DNA from: Clostridiaceae bacterium
Lineage (GTDB): Bacteria; Bacillota; Clostridia; Saccharofermentanales; Fastidiosipilaceae
Assembly (NCBI GenBank): GCA_012514965.1
Contig: JAAYZH010000267.1
Span: 1 to 6,731, forward strand
Length of the DNA stretch: 6,731 nucleotides
Direction of reading: 5' to 3'
The position numbers were made by a program, and so were the translations under genes. The notes under the pieces were generated by a model that searched no databases, was not told where the DNA came from, and was given only the letters and a program-made list of their open reading frames with translations. Positions 1 to 6,731 of the stretch are shown here, in pieces (within the stretch, counting starts at the first letter, position 1; every line of letters begins with the position of its first letter).

Positions 1-332
1 TGATTCAATTGCTGTTGCGAACTATTCGACGCGTCGACAAGATAAGCCTCGCCGCCGCCATCTAGTCGGACCTTGAACCAGCGTTTGCCGTAGATTGTTC
101 CGCCGCCGCTGCGACGCTCGAGGACAGGATAGACTCCGCCTGCTTCACTCTCGCCTAGTAGCGCAGATCCGGCATCCGGACCGCTTCGGAAATTGAATGG
201 TTCCAGAGTAACCACTGCCGCCACGCGATTCTCTCTGTAGAATAGGAAAGCAGCCCCGGCCAAAACCGCAAGCAGGAGCACAAGACAGATCACTTGTAAT
301 CGCTTGCCTCGTAAGGTGAAATCTCTCACCAC
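1..332 (-). CDS. Membrane-anchored SH3b-domain protein, N-terminal part (runs off window)
   Basis: The reading frame is open from a GTG at 332 to the window edge, about 110 residues. It begins with two adjacent GTG codons (332 and 329). The SD-like run AGGAGAGGAG (339-348) fits either, the second with slightly better spacing. Residues 1-12 are basic (RDFTLRGKRLQ), and residues about 13-32 form one hydrophobic segment (VICLVLLLAVLAGAAFLFY). I read this as a signal anchor, because no lipobox or clear cleavage site is seen. The exported part, from about residue 39, has the bacterial SH3 pattern: FNFRSGPDAGSALLG, then a Tyr-Pro-Val strand, then KRWFKVRL. Such domains usually bind cell-wall peptides and accompany a catalytic domain such as an amidase or peptidase, but that part lies outside the window, so the enzymatic role is unknown. 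It follows yfbR by about 115 bp on the same strand. The GTG start and the truncation make it easy to miss. Confidence 0.72.
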   Translation of the reverse strand, partial: MVRDFTLRGKRLQVICLVLLLAVLAGAAFLFYRENRVAAVVTLEPFNFRSGPDAGSALLGESEAGGVYPVLERRSGGGTIYGKRWFKVRLDGGGEAYLVDASNSSQQQLN

Positions 333-338
333 TGCTCT

Positions 339-348
339 CTCCTCTCCT
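339..348 (-). promoter_or_regulatory. Ribosome binding site of the SH3b gene
   Basis: A purine run, AGGAGAGGAG on the minus strand, contains two overlapping AGGAG cores 6-11 bases before the first GTG and 9-14 before the second. It is the main reason to accept a GTG start, since the frame has no nearby ATG. Confidence 0.6.
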
Positions 349-353
349 GCTGC

Positions 354-398
354 TGCGCTCTCGCGAAATACTTCGCTGCCAGCCTTAGCCGCAGCGCA
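354..398 (-). repeat. Inverted repeat / leader hairpin before the SH3b gene
   Basis: On the minus strand the arm TGCGCT (398-393) is complementary to AGCGCA (359-354). Inside lies a second hairpin, GCGAA-loop-TTCGC (363-376). The structure would end about 6 bases before the Shine-Dalgarno run, so it could affect ribosome access. No T-run follows, so it is not a terminator. The function is unknown. Confidence 0.35.
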
Positions 399-406
399 CT
401 TTCGCA

Positions 407-412
407 ATTATA
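407..412 (-). promoter_or_regulatory. Possible -10 box for the SH3b gene
   Basis: A perfect TATAAT on the minus strand stands in otherwise GC-rich DNA about 75 bp upstream of the GTG start. No good -35 box is found at 16-18 bp (the hexamer at 17 bp is ATGCGG), so it would be a weak or activator-dependent promoter. The gene may also be reached by readthrough from pcrA-yfbR, since no terminator follows yfbR. If used, transcription would start near 400, just before the inverted repeat in the leader. Confidence 0.35.
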
Positions 413-447
413 ACGCATGCGCGATCGTCCCGCATCGCGGTACCAGG

Positions 448-1086
448 TCAGGTCTGCGGGGCTACGTCACCGTGCCTGAGCTTGTCAAGCGACAGGCTGA
501 AAGCAGGCGCGAATTCGGCTAGAAACACTTCTACCTCAGGCATCTGCATAGCCTTGAGTTTACTCAACGTAGACACCATCGCCTCCCGAAACTCCTGATT
601 GCCCTGCGACAGTTCGCTTTGGCACTTCACATAGGCTGAGAGCTTATCAGCAGCCTTCACCATTCTTGTTATCGCGTGTTCGGTCGGGTCCGTTTCCGCG
701 GCTGAAGGTTCAGCCAAGAGCGGCGCATAGGCCGTTCGCAGATCTTCCGGCAACATGTGGAGCAGGTCCGCACTCGCGAGTGCTTCAATCTTCTTGTACG
801 CAGTCTGCAGCTCCGGATCATGATATTTCACAGGTGTGGGTAAATCCCCGGTTATAACCTCCGAAAGATCATGATAGAGAGCACGGGCCATGACCTCACG
901 CTCATCAAGCCGGGGCACAAGCTCGGGGAAGCGCACTTTGCGAATAACGGCCAGACCGTGCGCGATCACGGCAGTCTGGAAACTGTGCTCAGCCAGATTC
1001 TCCGTCTGGGCATTACGCATCAAACTCCAGCGCTGAATGTAGCGCGTGCGATCTGTCATCGCAAAAAAGGCTTGTTCTTTGGCCAT
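448..1086 (-). CDS. yfbR: YfbR-family HD-domain 5'-deoxynucleotidase
   Basis: This cytoplasmic metal-dependent phosphohydrolase of 212 residues is close to the usual YfbR length of about 200. The family converts deoxynucleoside 5'-monophosphates to deoxynucleosides and helps balance dNTP pools. The sequence follows E. coli YfbR closely from memory: the RW..MRN..TEN..EHS block (about residues 19-35, with His34 as a metal ligand), the HD pair His72-Asp73, the signature GDLPTPVKY (80-88), and a later conserved Asp147 in MVKAADKLSAYVKC. All expected HD metal ligands are present. The ATG at 1086 is preceded by GGAGGG, which lies in the last codons of pcrA. The stop of pcrA is one base upstream, so the two genes are almost certainly co-transcribed and translationally coupled. 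No terminator follows. The assignment to the family is firm; the substrate range is inferred from the family. Confidence 0.93.
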   Translation of the reverse strand: MAKEQAFFAMTDRTRYIQRWSLMRNAQTENLAEHSFQTAVIAHGLAVIRKVRFPELVPRLDEREVMARALYHDLSEVITGDLPTPVKYHDPELQTAYKKIEALASADLLHMLPEDLRTAYAPLLAEPSAAETDPTEHAITRMVKAADKLSAYVKCQSELSQGNQEFREAMVSTLSKLKAMQMPEVEVFLAEFAPAFSLSLDKLRHGDVAPQT

Positions 1087-1087
1087 T

Positions 1088-3544
1088 CTACTTCCCTCCC
1101 GGAGCTAAGTTAGCGGAATTTGCCAGCATCTTCTTCTCGCCGCTGGTTTCAAACGCAATACGCAAGATGGCATCGCCGGCCACCGGCTCGACGGCCAAAA
1201 CCCGGCCCAACCCATGTTTGGCATGGCGTACCCTATCCCCTTTGCGAATATCCTCAGCCCGCAAATTGCCGGCCTTGGGAATCTTGATCTTTTCACCTGC
1301 ACTCAGCTGACTGCGGAAATCCTGTACCGGTGAAGCTGTCTTAGAGAAGCCGAATTTCGGTCCTCCGCCTGTCTGGACCGCCGCCTGCCGCTCGGCAGAC
1401 AGATCCTTGTCCCGCCTGCTTTGGCTGCTAAAGTTCGACCCACCCAGATCCAGCACATCTTCCGACGGCAGTTCTTCCATAAAACGGGAGTGGACGTAAC
1501 GCTCGGTTCGACCGAAAATCAGACGCGCGTCGGAAGCGCTGAGGTATAACTTCTTGCGTGCCCGCGTGATCGCGACATAGGCTAGCCTGCGTTCTTCCTC
1601 CAGAGCAGCCGGATCCATCTGAGAGCGGTAGCCGGGGAAAATCCCCTCTTCCATCCCCACCACGAAGACCAGACTGAACTCCAGACCCTTTGCGCTGTGA
1701 ATCGTCATGAGCTTGACGAAGTTATCGTCTTCGGCATCGGCATCAGAATCCGCGTCAGAGTGGAGCGCTGCCTGATCCAGGAATCGGACAAGTATCTGCA
1801 AGAGGGTCTCCGGTTCGGGTTCCGCTGGCTCGCTTCCGGGTGACACCACCGCTGCTTCTTCACCATTGAGGGCGGCCAGTTCTGCTGCTGTGAAGTCCCA
1901 GATCTCAGCTTGATTCGGTTGCTGCTGAAACGTTACGGCTTCAGAGAGCAGTTCCTTCATGTTTTCGAGACGGTTGTAGGCCTCTTCGCGACCCTTCTCC
2001 TGATGGTCGATAATATCCTGCACCATGCCCGACTCGTTTTGGACGTACTCAATGTATTGGGCCAAAGAAAAGTCTTCTTGCAGGAGAGTTCGCTGCATGC
2101 GGCCGATCAAATGTACAAACTCTGTGATCCTTGCAGCCGCCCGTGACAATGAAGGGATCTCAGCGGCATGAACGCAAATCTCCATGATTGAAACATTATT
2201 CTCAAGAGCCAAACGCTGCAACTCGGCAATCGTCGTTTCACCGATGCCGCGCCGCGGTACCAAGACCGCGCGCTGAAAAGCAACGTTATCTCTGGGGCTG
2301 GTAATGAGATTCAGGTAGGCCAGTGTATCCTTGATCTCTTTGCGGTCAAAAAAGCGCAGGCCGCCGTAAATCTTGAAAGGTATGCCCGCTCGCTGCAAGC
2401 TGAATTCCAAGTTACGCGACAGGGCATTGATGCGGTACAGAATCCCCACATCGCGGAAATTTATATCGCCGCCTGAGACCAGTCTCGCGATTTCGCGGGC
2501 AATAAAATTCGCTTCTGCCTGCTCATCCTGCATAGCCAGCCGCGTGATCTTCTCGCCCTCGCCTTCCGCTGTCCAGAGTTTCTTGTCCTTACGCGCAGCA
2601 TTATTGTGGATCACCTTGTTCGCGGCACGCAGAATATGACCGGTGGAGCGATAATTCTGCTCAAGCTTTATCACGGCGCAGGGCGCGAAATCCTTCTCAA
2701 AATCCAGAATATTCTGAATGTCAGCCCCGCGAAAAGAATAGATTGACTGGTCATCGTCACCCACGACGCAGAGGTTGCGGTGTTCCTTTGACAGGAGGCG
2801 AATCAGCTCGTACTGCGCGCCATTCGTATCCTGATATTCATCTACCATAATGTAATGGAAACGATCCTGATAAAGGGCCAAAACCTCCGGCTGCTCATGA
2901 AATAGCTTAACGGCGTAGTAGAGCAGGTCATCAAAGTCCATGAGATTGTTCTGCAGCATCCGATCCTGATAACGCTTGTAGACAATGGCGACCTTGCTTT
3001 TCCAGAACTCGCCGCCTGCTTCGCGGGCATAATCCTCAGGGCTGAGCAGCTGATTCTTCGCAGCGGAAATACTGCTGTGAATCCGTCTGGGCTCAAACGT
3101 CTTCTCATCGAGATTCAAGTCCTTGACGATGGCCTTCACCTGAGACAACTGATCGGCGCTGTCCGCGATCGAAAAATTGCGTGTAAAACCCAGATGCTGC
3201 GCAAAGCGGCGCAGAACTCTCGCCATCATCGAGTGAAAGGTGCCTATCCACATGCCGGAGGTTGCGTTGCCAAGCAGACCTTCCACGCGATCCAGCATCT
3301 CACGGGCGGCCTTGTTCGTGAATGTGATCGCCAAAATAGACCTGGGCGAAATCCCTTTTACCTGAACCATGTAAGCGATGCGATGTGTAATGACACGTGT
3401 TTTACCTGAACCTGCGCCGGCCAAAATCAAAAGCGGTCCCTCGCTATGCAGAACGGCTCGCTTCTGCTCTGGGTTTAGCCCGCGCAGCAATGCTTCCTCC
3501 TGCCCGTTCGGGCCTCCTGAATATGTGTGTTGTGAATCTGTCAT
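1088..3544 (-). CDS. pcrA: ATP-dependent DNA helicase PcrA/UvrD (superfamily 1A)
   Basis: This 3'-5' DNA translocase and helicase acts in nucleotide excision repair, clearing of recombinase filaments, plasmid replication and transcription-replication conflicts. All SF1A motifs are present in order, numbered from the chosen start: Walker A AGAGSGKT (42-49), TFTNKAA (motif Ia, 74-80), Walker B DEYQD (235-239), GDDDQSIYSFRGA (262-274), QNYRST (296-301), TIHSAKGLEF (614-623) and VAITRARKKL (657-666). The end (about 762-815, from ED.RKGDRVRHAKHGLGRVL) matches the Tudor-like tail of PcrA that binds RNA polymerase. The frame could extend 8 codons to an ATG at 3568, but that ATG has no Shine-Dalgarno. 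The ATG at 3544 follows AGGAGAGGAG at good spacing, giving 818 residues. This is longer than B. subtilis PcrA (about 740), mostly through an acidic insertion at about 540-608. The next gene, yfbR, starts one base after the stop. Confidence 0.96.
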   Translation of the reverse strand: MTDSQHTYSGGPNGQEEALLRGLNPEQKRAVLHSEGPLLILAGAGSGKTRVITHRIAYMVQVKGISPRSILAITFTNKAAREMLDRVEGLLGNATSGMWIGTFHSMMARVLRRFAQHLGFTRNFSIADSADQLSQVKAIVKDLNLDEKTFEPRRIHSSISAAKNQLLSPEDYAREAGGEFWKSKVAIVYKRYQDRMLQNNLMDFDDLLYYAVKLFHEQPEVLALYQDRFHYIMVDEYQDTNGAQYELIRLLSKEHRNLCVVGDDDQSIYSFRGADIQNILDFEKDFAPCAVIKLEQNYRSTGHILRAANKVIHNNAARKDKKLWTAEGEGEKITRLAMQDEQAEANFIAREIARLVSGGDINFRDVGILYRINALSRNLEFSLQRAGIPFKIYGGLRFFDRKEIKDTLAYLNLITSPRDNVAFQRAVLVPRRGIGETTIAELQRLALENNVSIMEICVHAAEIPSLSRAAARITEFVHLIGRMQRTLLQEDFSLAQYIEYVQNESGMVQDIIDHQEKGREEAYNRLENMKELLSEAVTFQQQPNQAEIWDFTAAELAALNGEEAAVVSPGSEPAEPEPETLLQILVRFLDQAALHSDADSDADAEDDNFVKLMTIHSAKGLEFSLVFVVGMEEGIFPGYRSQMDPAALEEERRLAYVAITRARKKLYLSASDARLIFGRTERYVHSRFMEELPSEDVLDLGGSNFSSQSRRDKDLSAERQAAVQTGGGPKFGFSKTASPVQDFRSQLSAGEKIKIPKAGNLRAEDIRKGDRVRHAKHGLGRVLAVEPVAGDAILRIAFETSGEKKMLANSANLAPGGK

Positions 3545-3550
3545 GCCGTT

Positions 3551-3560
3551 CTCCTCTCCT
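3551..3560 (-). promoter_or_regulatory. Ribosome binding site that sets the pcrA start
   Basis: AGGAGAGGAG on the minus strand ends 6 bases before the ATG at 3544. It lies downstream of the alternative ATG at 3568, which is preceded only by AT-rich bases. The shorter protein beginning MTDSQHT is therefore preferred. Confidence 0.8.
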
Positions 3561-3572
3561 GTGAACATCTAT

Positions 3573-3578
3573 TTTATA
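3573..3578 (-). promoter_or_regulatory. Possible -10 box for pcrA-yfbR
   Basis: TATAAA on the minus strand lies between the hpf terminator and pcrA. Transcription would begin near 3566, which leaves the upstream ATG at 3568 outside or at the very tip of the message. No recognisable -35 box is found at 16-18 bp. A promoter is expected here because a strong terminator insulates pcrA from hpf. Confidence 0.35.
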
Positions 3579-3603
3579 ATAAGACGGCCGACTATGGGGT
3601 ACT

Positions 3604-3633
3604 AAAAAAAGGACCGGAGCGCGCTCCGGTCCT
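3604..3633 (-). terminator. Intrinsic terminator of hpf
   Basis: A perfect 24-base palindrome (3610-3633, arms AGGACCGGAGCG / CGCTCCGGTCCT) is followed on the minus strand by a run of seven T residues (3610-3604). It begins about 47 bases after the hpf stop. The plus strand has no T-run on its other side, so it acts for minus-strand transcription. It separates hpf from pcrA. Confidence 0.93.
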
Positions 3634-3680
3634 GTAGGATATGAACAATCAGGTAACAATGATTCTAGAGACGGGTGTAA

Positions 3681-4259
3681 TCAGTCAGCATAATCAGGTT
3701 CTATAACACCGTAATTGCCATCCCGGCGTTTGTATACCAGATTCACTCGACCGGTAGAATCAGATAAGTACAGGAAAAATGTATGGCCCAGCAATTCCAT
3801 CTGCAAGGCAGCTTCTTCCTGTGACATAGGAGCCAGTTCAAAGCTCTTGTGGCGGAAACGATCCGCGCTGAGCACATCCCCATCACCGGGCCCCACTGCC
3901 TCGGCAGCCTCCTCTTCATCGGCGGCAGTCTCATTCGCCAGGTATTCCTTCATGTAGGAATAGTCGTGATTGCGCTTTACGATCTTGGTCTTGTGTTTGC
4001 GAATCTGACCCTCCAAAACACCCACGGCCAAATCAAGTGCCGTGAAAACATCCGCGGCACTTCTCTCCGCTCTGTAGATGTGTTTGCGGATAAAGAGGGT
4101 TATCTCCACTTTACGCAATTCCGGGCTTTCTGAGGTGCATTTGACCTGGCAAAGCACATCGTCAGCAAAATAGCGCTGAAACTTCTCCAGTTTCTTTGTA
4201 ATGCGTCTTTCTAGCTGCGGGCCGATCCTCATCCCTTTACCCTGAATCTCAAGCTTCAT
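3681..4259 (-). CDS. hpf: Ribosome hibernation promoting factor, long form
   Basis: The long-form HPF of Gram-positive bacteria binds the decoding region of the small subunit and pairs ribosomes into inactive 100S dimers in stationary phase or stress. Residues 1 to about 105 form the S30AE (YfiA-like) domain, beginning MKLEIQGKGM and including the basic segment IRKHKTKIVKR (87-97). An acidic, glycine-containing linker (about 108-133) follows. The C-terminal dimerisation domain (about 137-188) shows MSQEEAALQMELLGHTFF and YKRRDGNYGVIEP, both diagnostic. The frame can extend to a TTG at 4265, but AAGGAGGT (4267-4274) is too close to that codon and sits 7-8 bases before the ATG at 4259. The ATG gives 192 residues, a normal size. 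The gene has its own promoter and terminator, so it is a single-gene unit between gap and pcrA. Confidence 0.95.
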   Translation of the reverse strand: MKLEIQGKGMRIGPQLERRITKKLEKFQRYFADDVLCQVKCTSESPELRKVEITLFIRKHIYRAERSAADVFTALDLAVGVLEGQIRKHKTKIVKRNHDYSYMKEYLANETAADEEEAAEAVGPGDGDVLSADRFRHKSFELAPMSQEEAALQMELLGHTFFLYLSDSTGRVNLVYKRRDGNYGVIEPDYAD

Positions 4260-4266
4260 ACGCAAT

Positions 4267-4274
4267 ACCTCCTT
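4267..4274 (-). promoter_or_regulatory. Ribosome binding site that sets the hpf start
   Basis: AAGGAGGT on the minus strand is a near-perfect anti-16S match. It lies 7 bases before the ATG at 4259 and only one base before the in-frame TTG at 4265, so the ATG is the likely start. Confidence 0.85.
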
Positions 4275-4291
4275 CTACTTCTGTTATATTT

Positions 4292-4320
4292 ATCTTACAG
4301 ATACACACTGAAGTTTTCAA
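4292..4320 (-). promoter_or_regulatory. Sigma-A type promoter of hpf
   Basis: On the minus strand TTGAAA (4320-4315) is followed after 17 bases by TAAGAT (4297-4292). The predicted start is near 4285, giving a short leader of about 25 bases that contains the Shine-Dalgarno. The spacing is ideal and both hexamers are good matches to the vegetative consensus. Confidence 0.7.
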
Positions 4321-4325
4321 TCGTC

Positions 4326-4344
4326 TTTGTGACAGTTCCACAAA
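4326..4344. promoter_or_regulatory. Inverted repeat just upstream of the hpf -35 box (possible operator)
   Basis: TTTGTGACAGTTCCACAAA has perfect 6-base arms around a 7-base centre. Its edge is 6 bases from the -35 box, centred about 50 bases before the predicted start. The arms resemble Rex or CRP/FNR half-sites, but the spacing is one base shorter than the usual Rex site, so the regulator is not identified. Confidence 0.35.
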
Positions 4345-4394
4345 AATCACTGAAAATCATGATTCTGACGAATTCCACCAGCCAAAACTATACT

Positions 4395-4438
4395 AAAAGA
4401 AAACAAGAGTATCGACACCCGCAGGCGTCGATACTCTT
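4395..4438 (-). terminator. Intrinsic terminator of gap
   Basis: A 15-bp stem (4405-4419 with 4424-4438, one G-U pair, arms AAGAGTATCGACGCC and its partner) closes a 4-base loop. It is followed on the minus strand by the T-rich tract GTTTTCTTTT (4404-4395). It starts 38 bases after the gap stop. The plus strand lacks a T-run beyond the hairpin. Confidence 0.92.
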
Positions 4439-4476
4439 ATGCGTACAATTCAGATTAGGCTGCGCAGTCTGGCTGC

Positions 4477-5955
<1,479 letters not shown>

Positions 5956-6731
5956 CTAGTCACGGTTTTTTCGCGGGTGGCGGGCATTCTGACGGATTCT
6001 GGCTGCTTCTGCATCCTCTTCCGCCAATTCCTTCTCGACCTTATCCAGATCGAATCGAGCGGTGAATTTGCGAACTCCGGGAGCTGTCGAATCATTTTCG
6101 AAATCCGTATGCTCTGCTTCTTCTTTCGGAGAGACATGTGGCGAGCGTACCGAAGCTTCACGACTGCTGCGCCAATTAGCTTCTGCTTCGCCGAGGAGAC
6201 TTTCTTGTAACTGCTCAGTCCCATCTTCGTCTTCATCATCACCGAACAAAGCCGAACCAACTGCAGATGATATATCCTGCTTAACACGCCCATTCCCTGT
6301 TGACGAAGCTGATTCGTCATACACATTGTGATTCTCCCCTGACTGACGGAAATTCAGTTTTTCAGGAGGGATCTCTTTGTCTTGGACTCGTTTACTGGAC
6401 CACGATCGCATAAGAATATAAATTACTGTAACCGTCGGAACGCCGAGGAGCAGTCCTACAAAACCGAATAGTTTCGAGCCAAACGTAACCGAGAGGAAAA
6501 CGAAGATCGAAGGCAGTCCAACTGACTTACCTACCACACGCGGATAGATAAAATTGCCATCAATGTTCTGAGTAACCATCAGCATTAAAATAAACCACAC
6601 CGCCTGAATCGGGGACTCGACAAAAATCAAGAGGAATCCAAGGGCACCTGCAGTCACTGCACCAAAAATCGGGATCAAGGCACCGACCGCAACAAGGACA
6701 GAGATAGTAAGTGGATAGGGAAAACTAAAAA
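5956..6731 (-). CDS. AI-2E/YdbI family membrane protein, C-terminal part (runs off window)
   Basis: The frame is open to the window edge and shows 257 residues of the C-terminal part; the true start is outside. The visible membrane part (residues 1 to about 108) matches the AI-2E transporter family (PF01594, UPF0118): PYPLTISVLVAVGALIPIFGA, then a hydrophobic segment ending TQNIDGNFIYPRVVGKSVGL, then FVFLSVTFGSKLFGFVGLLLGVP. NIDGNFIYPRVVGKSVGL is the family's characteristic block. Members are permease-like proteins for which autoinducer-2 export, sodium/proton exchange and other roles have been proposed, so the substrate cannot be assigned. After RSW at about 110 the protein continues for about 150 hydrophilic residues, including an acidic run (GDDEDEDG), a Glu-rich helix-like stretch (VEKELAEEDAEAARIR) and a basic end (RHPRKNRD). 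Most family members end soon after the last membrane segment, so this tail is unusual. No terminator with a T-run follows. Confidence 0.85.
   Translation of the reverse strand, partial: FSFPYPLTISVLVAVGALIPIFGAVTAGALGFLLIFVESPIQAVWFILMLMVTQNIDGNFIYPRVVGKSVGLPSIFVFLSVTFGSKLFGFVGLLLGVPTVTVIYILMRSWSSKRVQDKEIPPEKLNFRQSGENHNVYDESASSTGNGRVKQDISSAVGSALFGDDEDEDGTEQLQESLLGEAEANWRSSREASVRSPHVSPKEEAEHTDFENDSTAPGVRKFTARFDLDKVEKELAEEDAEAARIRQNARHPRKNRD

Noticed and set aside
474..497. Strong hairpin GCCTG...CAGGC near the end of yfbR
   Set aside because: It lies inside the coding sequence, and no T-run follows on either strand, so it is not called a terminator.
3545..3568. Eight-codon N-terminal extension of pcrA (ATG at 3568)
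   Set aside because: That ATG has no Shine-Dalgarno and lies at or before the predicted transcript start. The extension itself encodes the Shine-Dalgarno of the ATG at 3544.
4260..4265. TTG start for hpf two codons upstream
   Set aside because: The Shine-Dalgarno is one base away from this TTG, too close to work, and ideally placed for the ATG at 4259.

Overview
The window reads as ordinary chromosomal DNA of a Gram-positive bacterium, most likely a moderately GC-rich member of the Bacillota (Clostridia-like). The evidence is strong AGGAGG-type Shine-Dalgarno sites, sigma-A type promoters, a PcrA-type helicase with the C-terminal Tudor-like tail, a long-form hibernation factor (HPF) and classic intrinsic terminators. 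This placement is an inference from style; no rRNA or lineage marker is present. Every supported protein gene lies on the minus strand, so the window is best read from high to low coordinates. No mobile element, CRISPR array, tRNA or rRNA is visible.

Layout in the direction of transcription: (1) 6731-5956, the C-terminal part of an AI-2E/YdbI-family membrane protein with an unusually long charged tail, cut by the window edge. (2) 5955-5548, about 400 bp without a convincing gene: a GC-rich, hairpin-rich island (about 5816-5945), then AT-rich DNA ending in the gap promoter. (3) 5547-4477, gap, a long-form glyceraldehyde-3-phosphate dehydrogenase with its own promoter and a strong terminator. 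(4) 4259-3681, hpf, a long-form ribosome hibernation factor, also with its own promoter and terminator. (5) 3544-1088 and 1086-448, pcrA and a YfbR-like 5'-deoxynucleotidase, separated by one base and probably translationally coupled. (6) 332-1, the N-terminal part of a membrane-anchored SH3b-domain protein that starts at GTG and is cut by the window edge.

Functionally, gap serves central glycolysis and hpf protects ribosomes in stationary phase or stress. pcrA acts in DNA repair and transcription-replication conflicts, and its partner yfbR trims deoxynucleoside monophosphates, so this pair joins repair with nucleotide-pool housekeeping. I found no clear undescribed multi-gene system. The most interesting points are the gap product, which resembles the kinetoplastid glycosomal GAPDH type; the symmetric elements around the gap promoter; a possible plus-strand small RNA in the 400-bp gap; and acidic insertions or tails in PcrA and the AI-2E protein.
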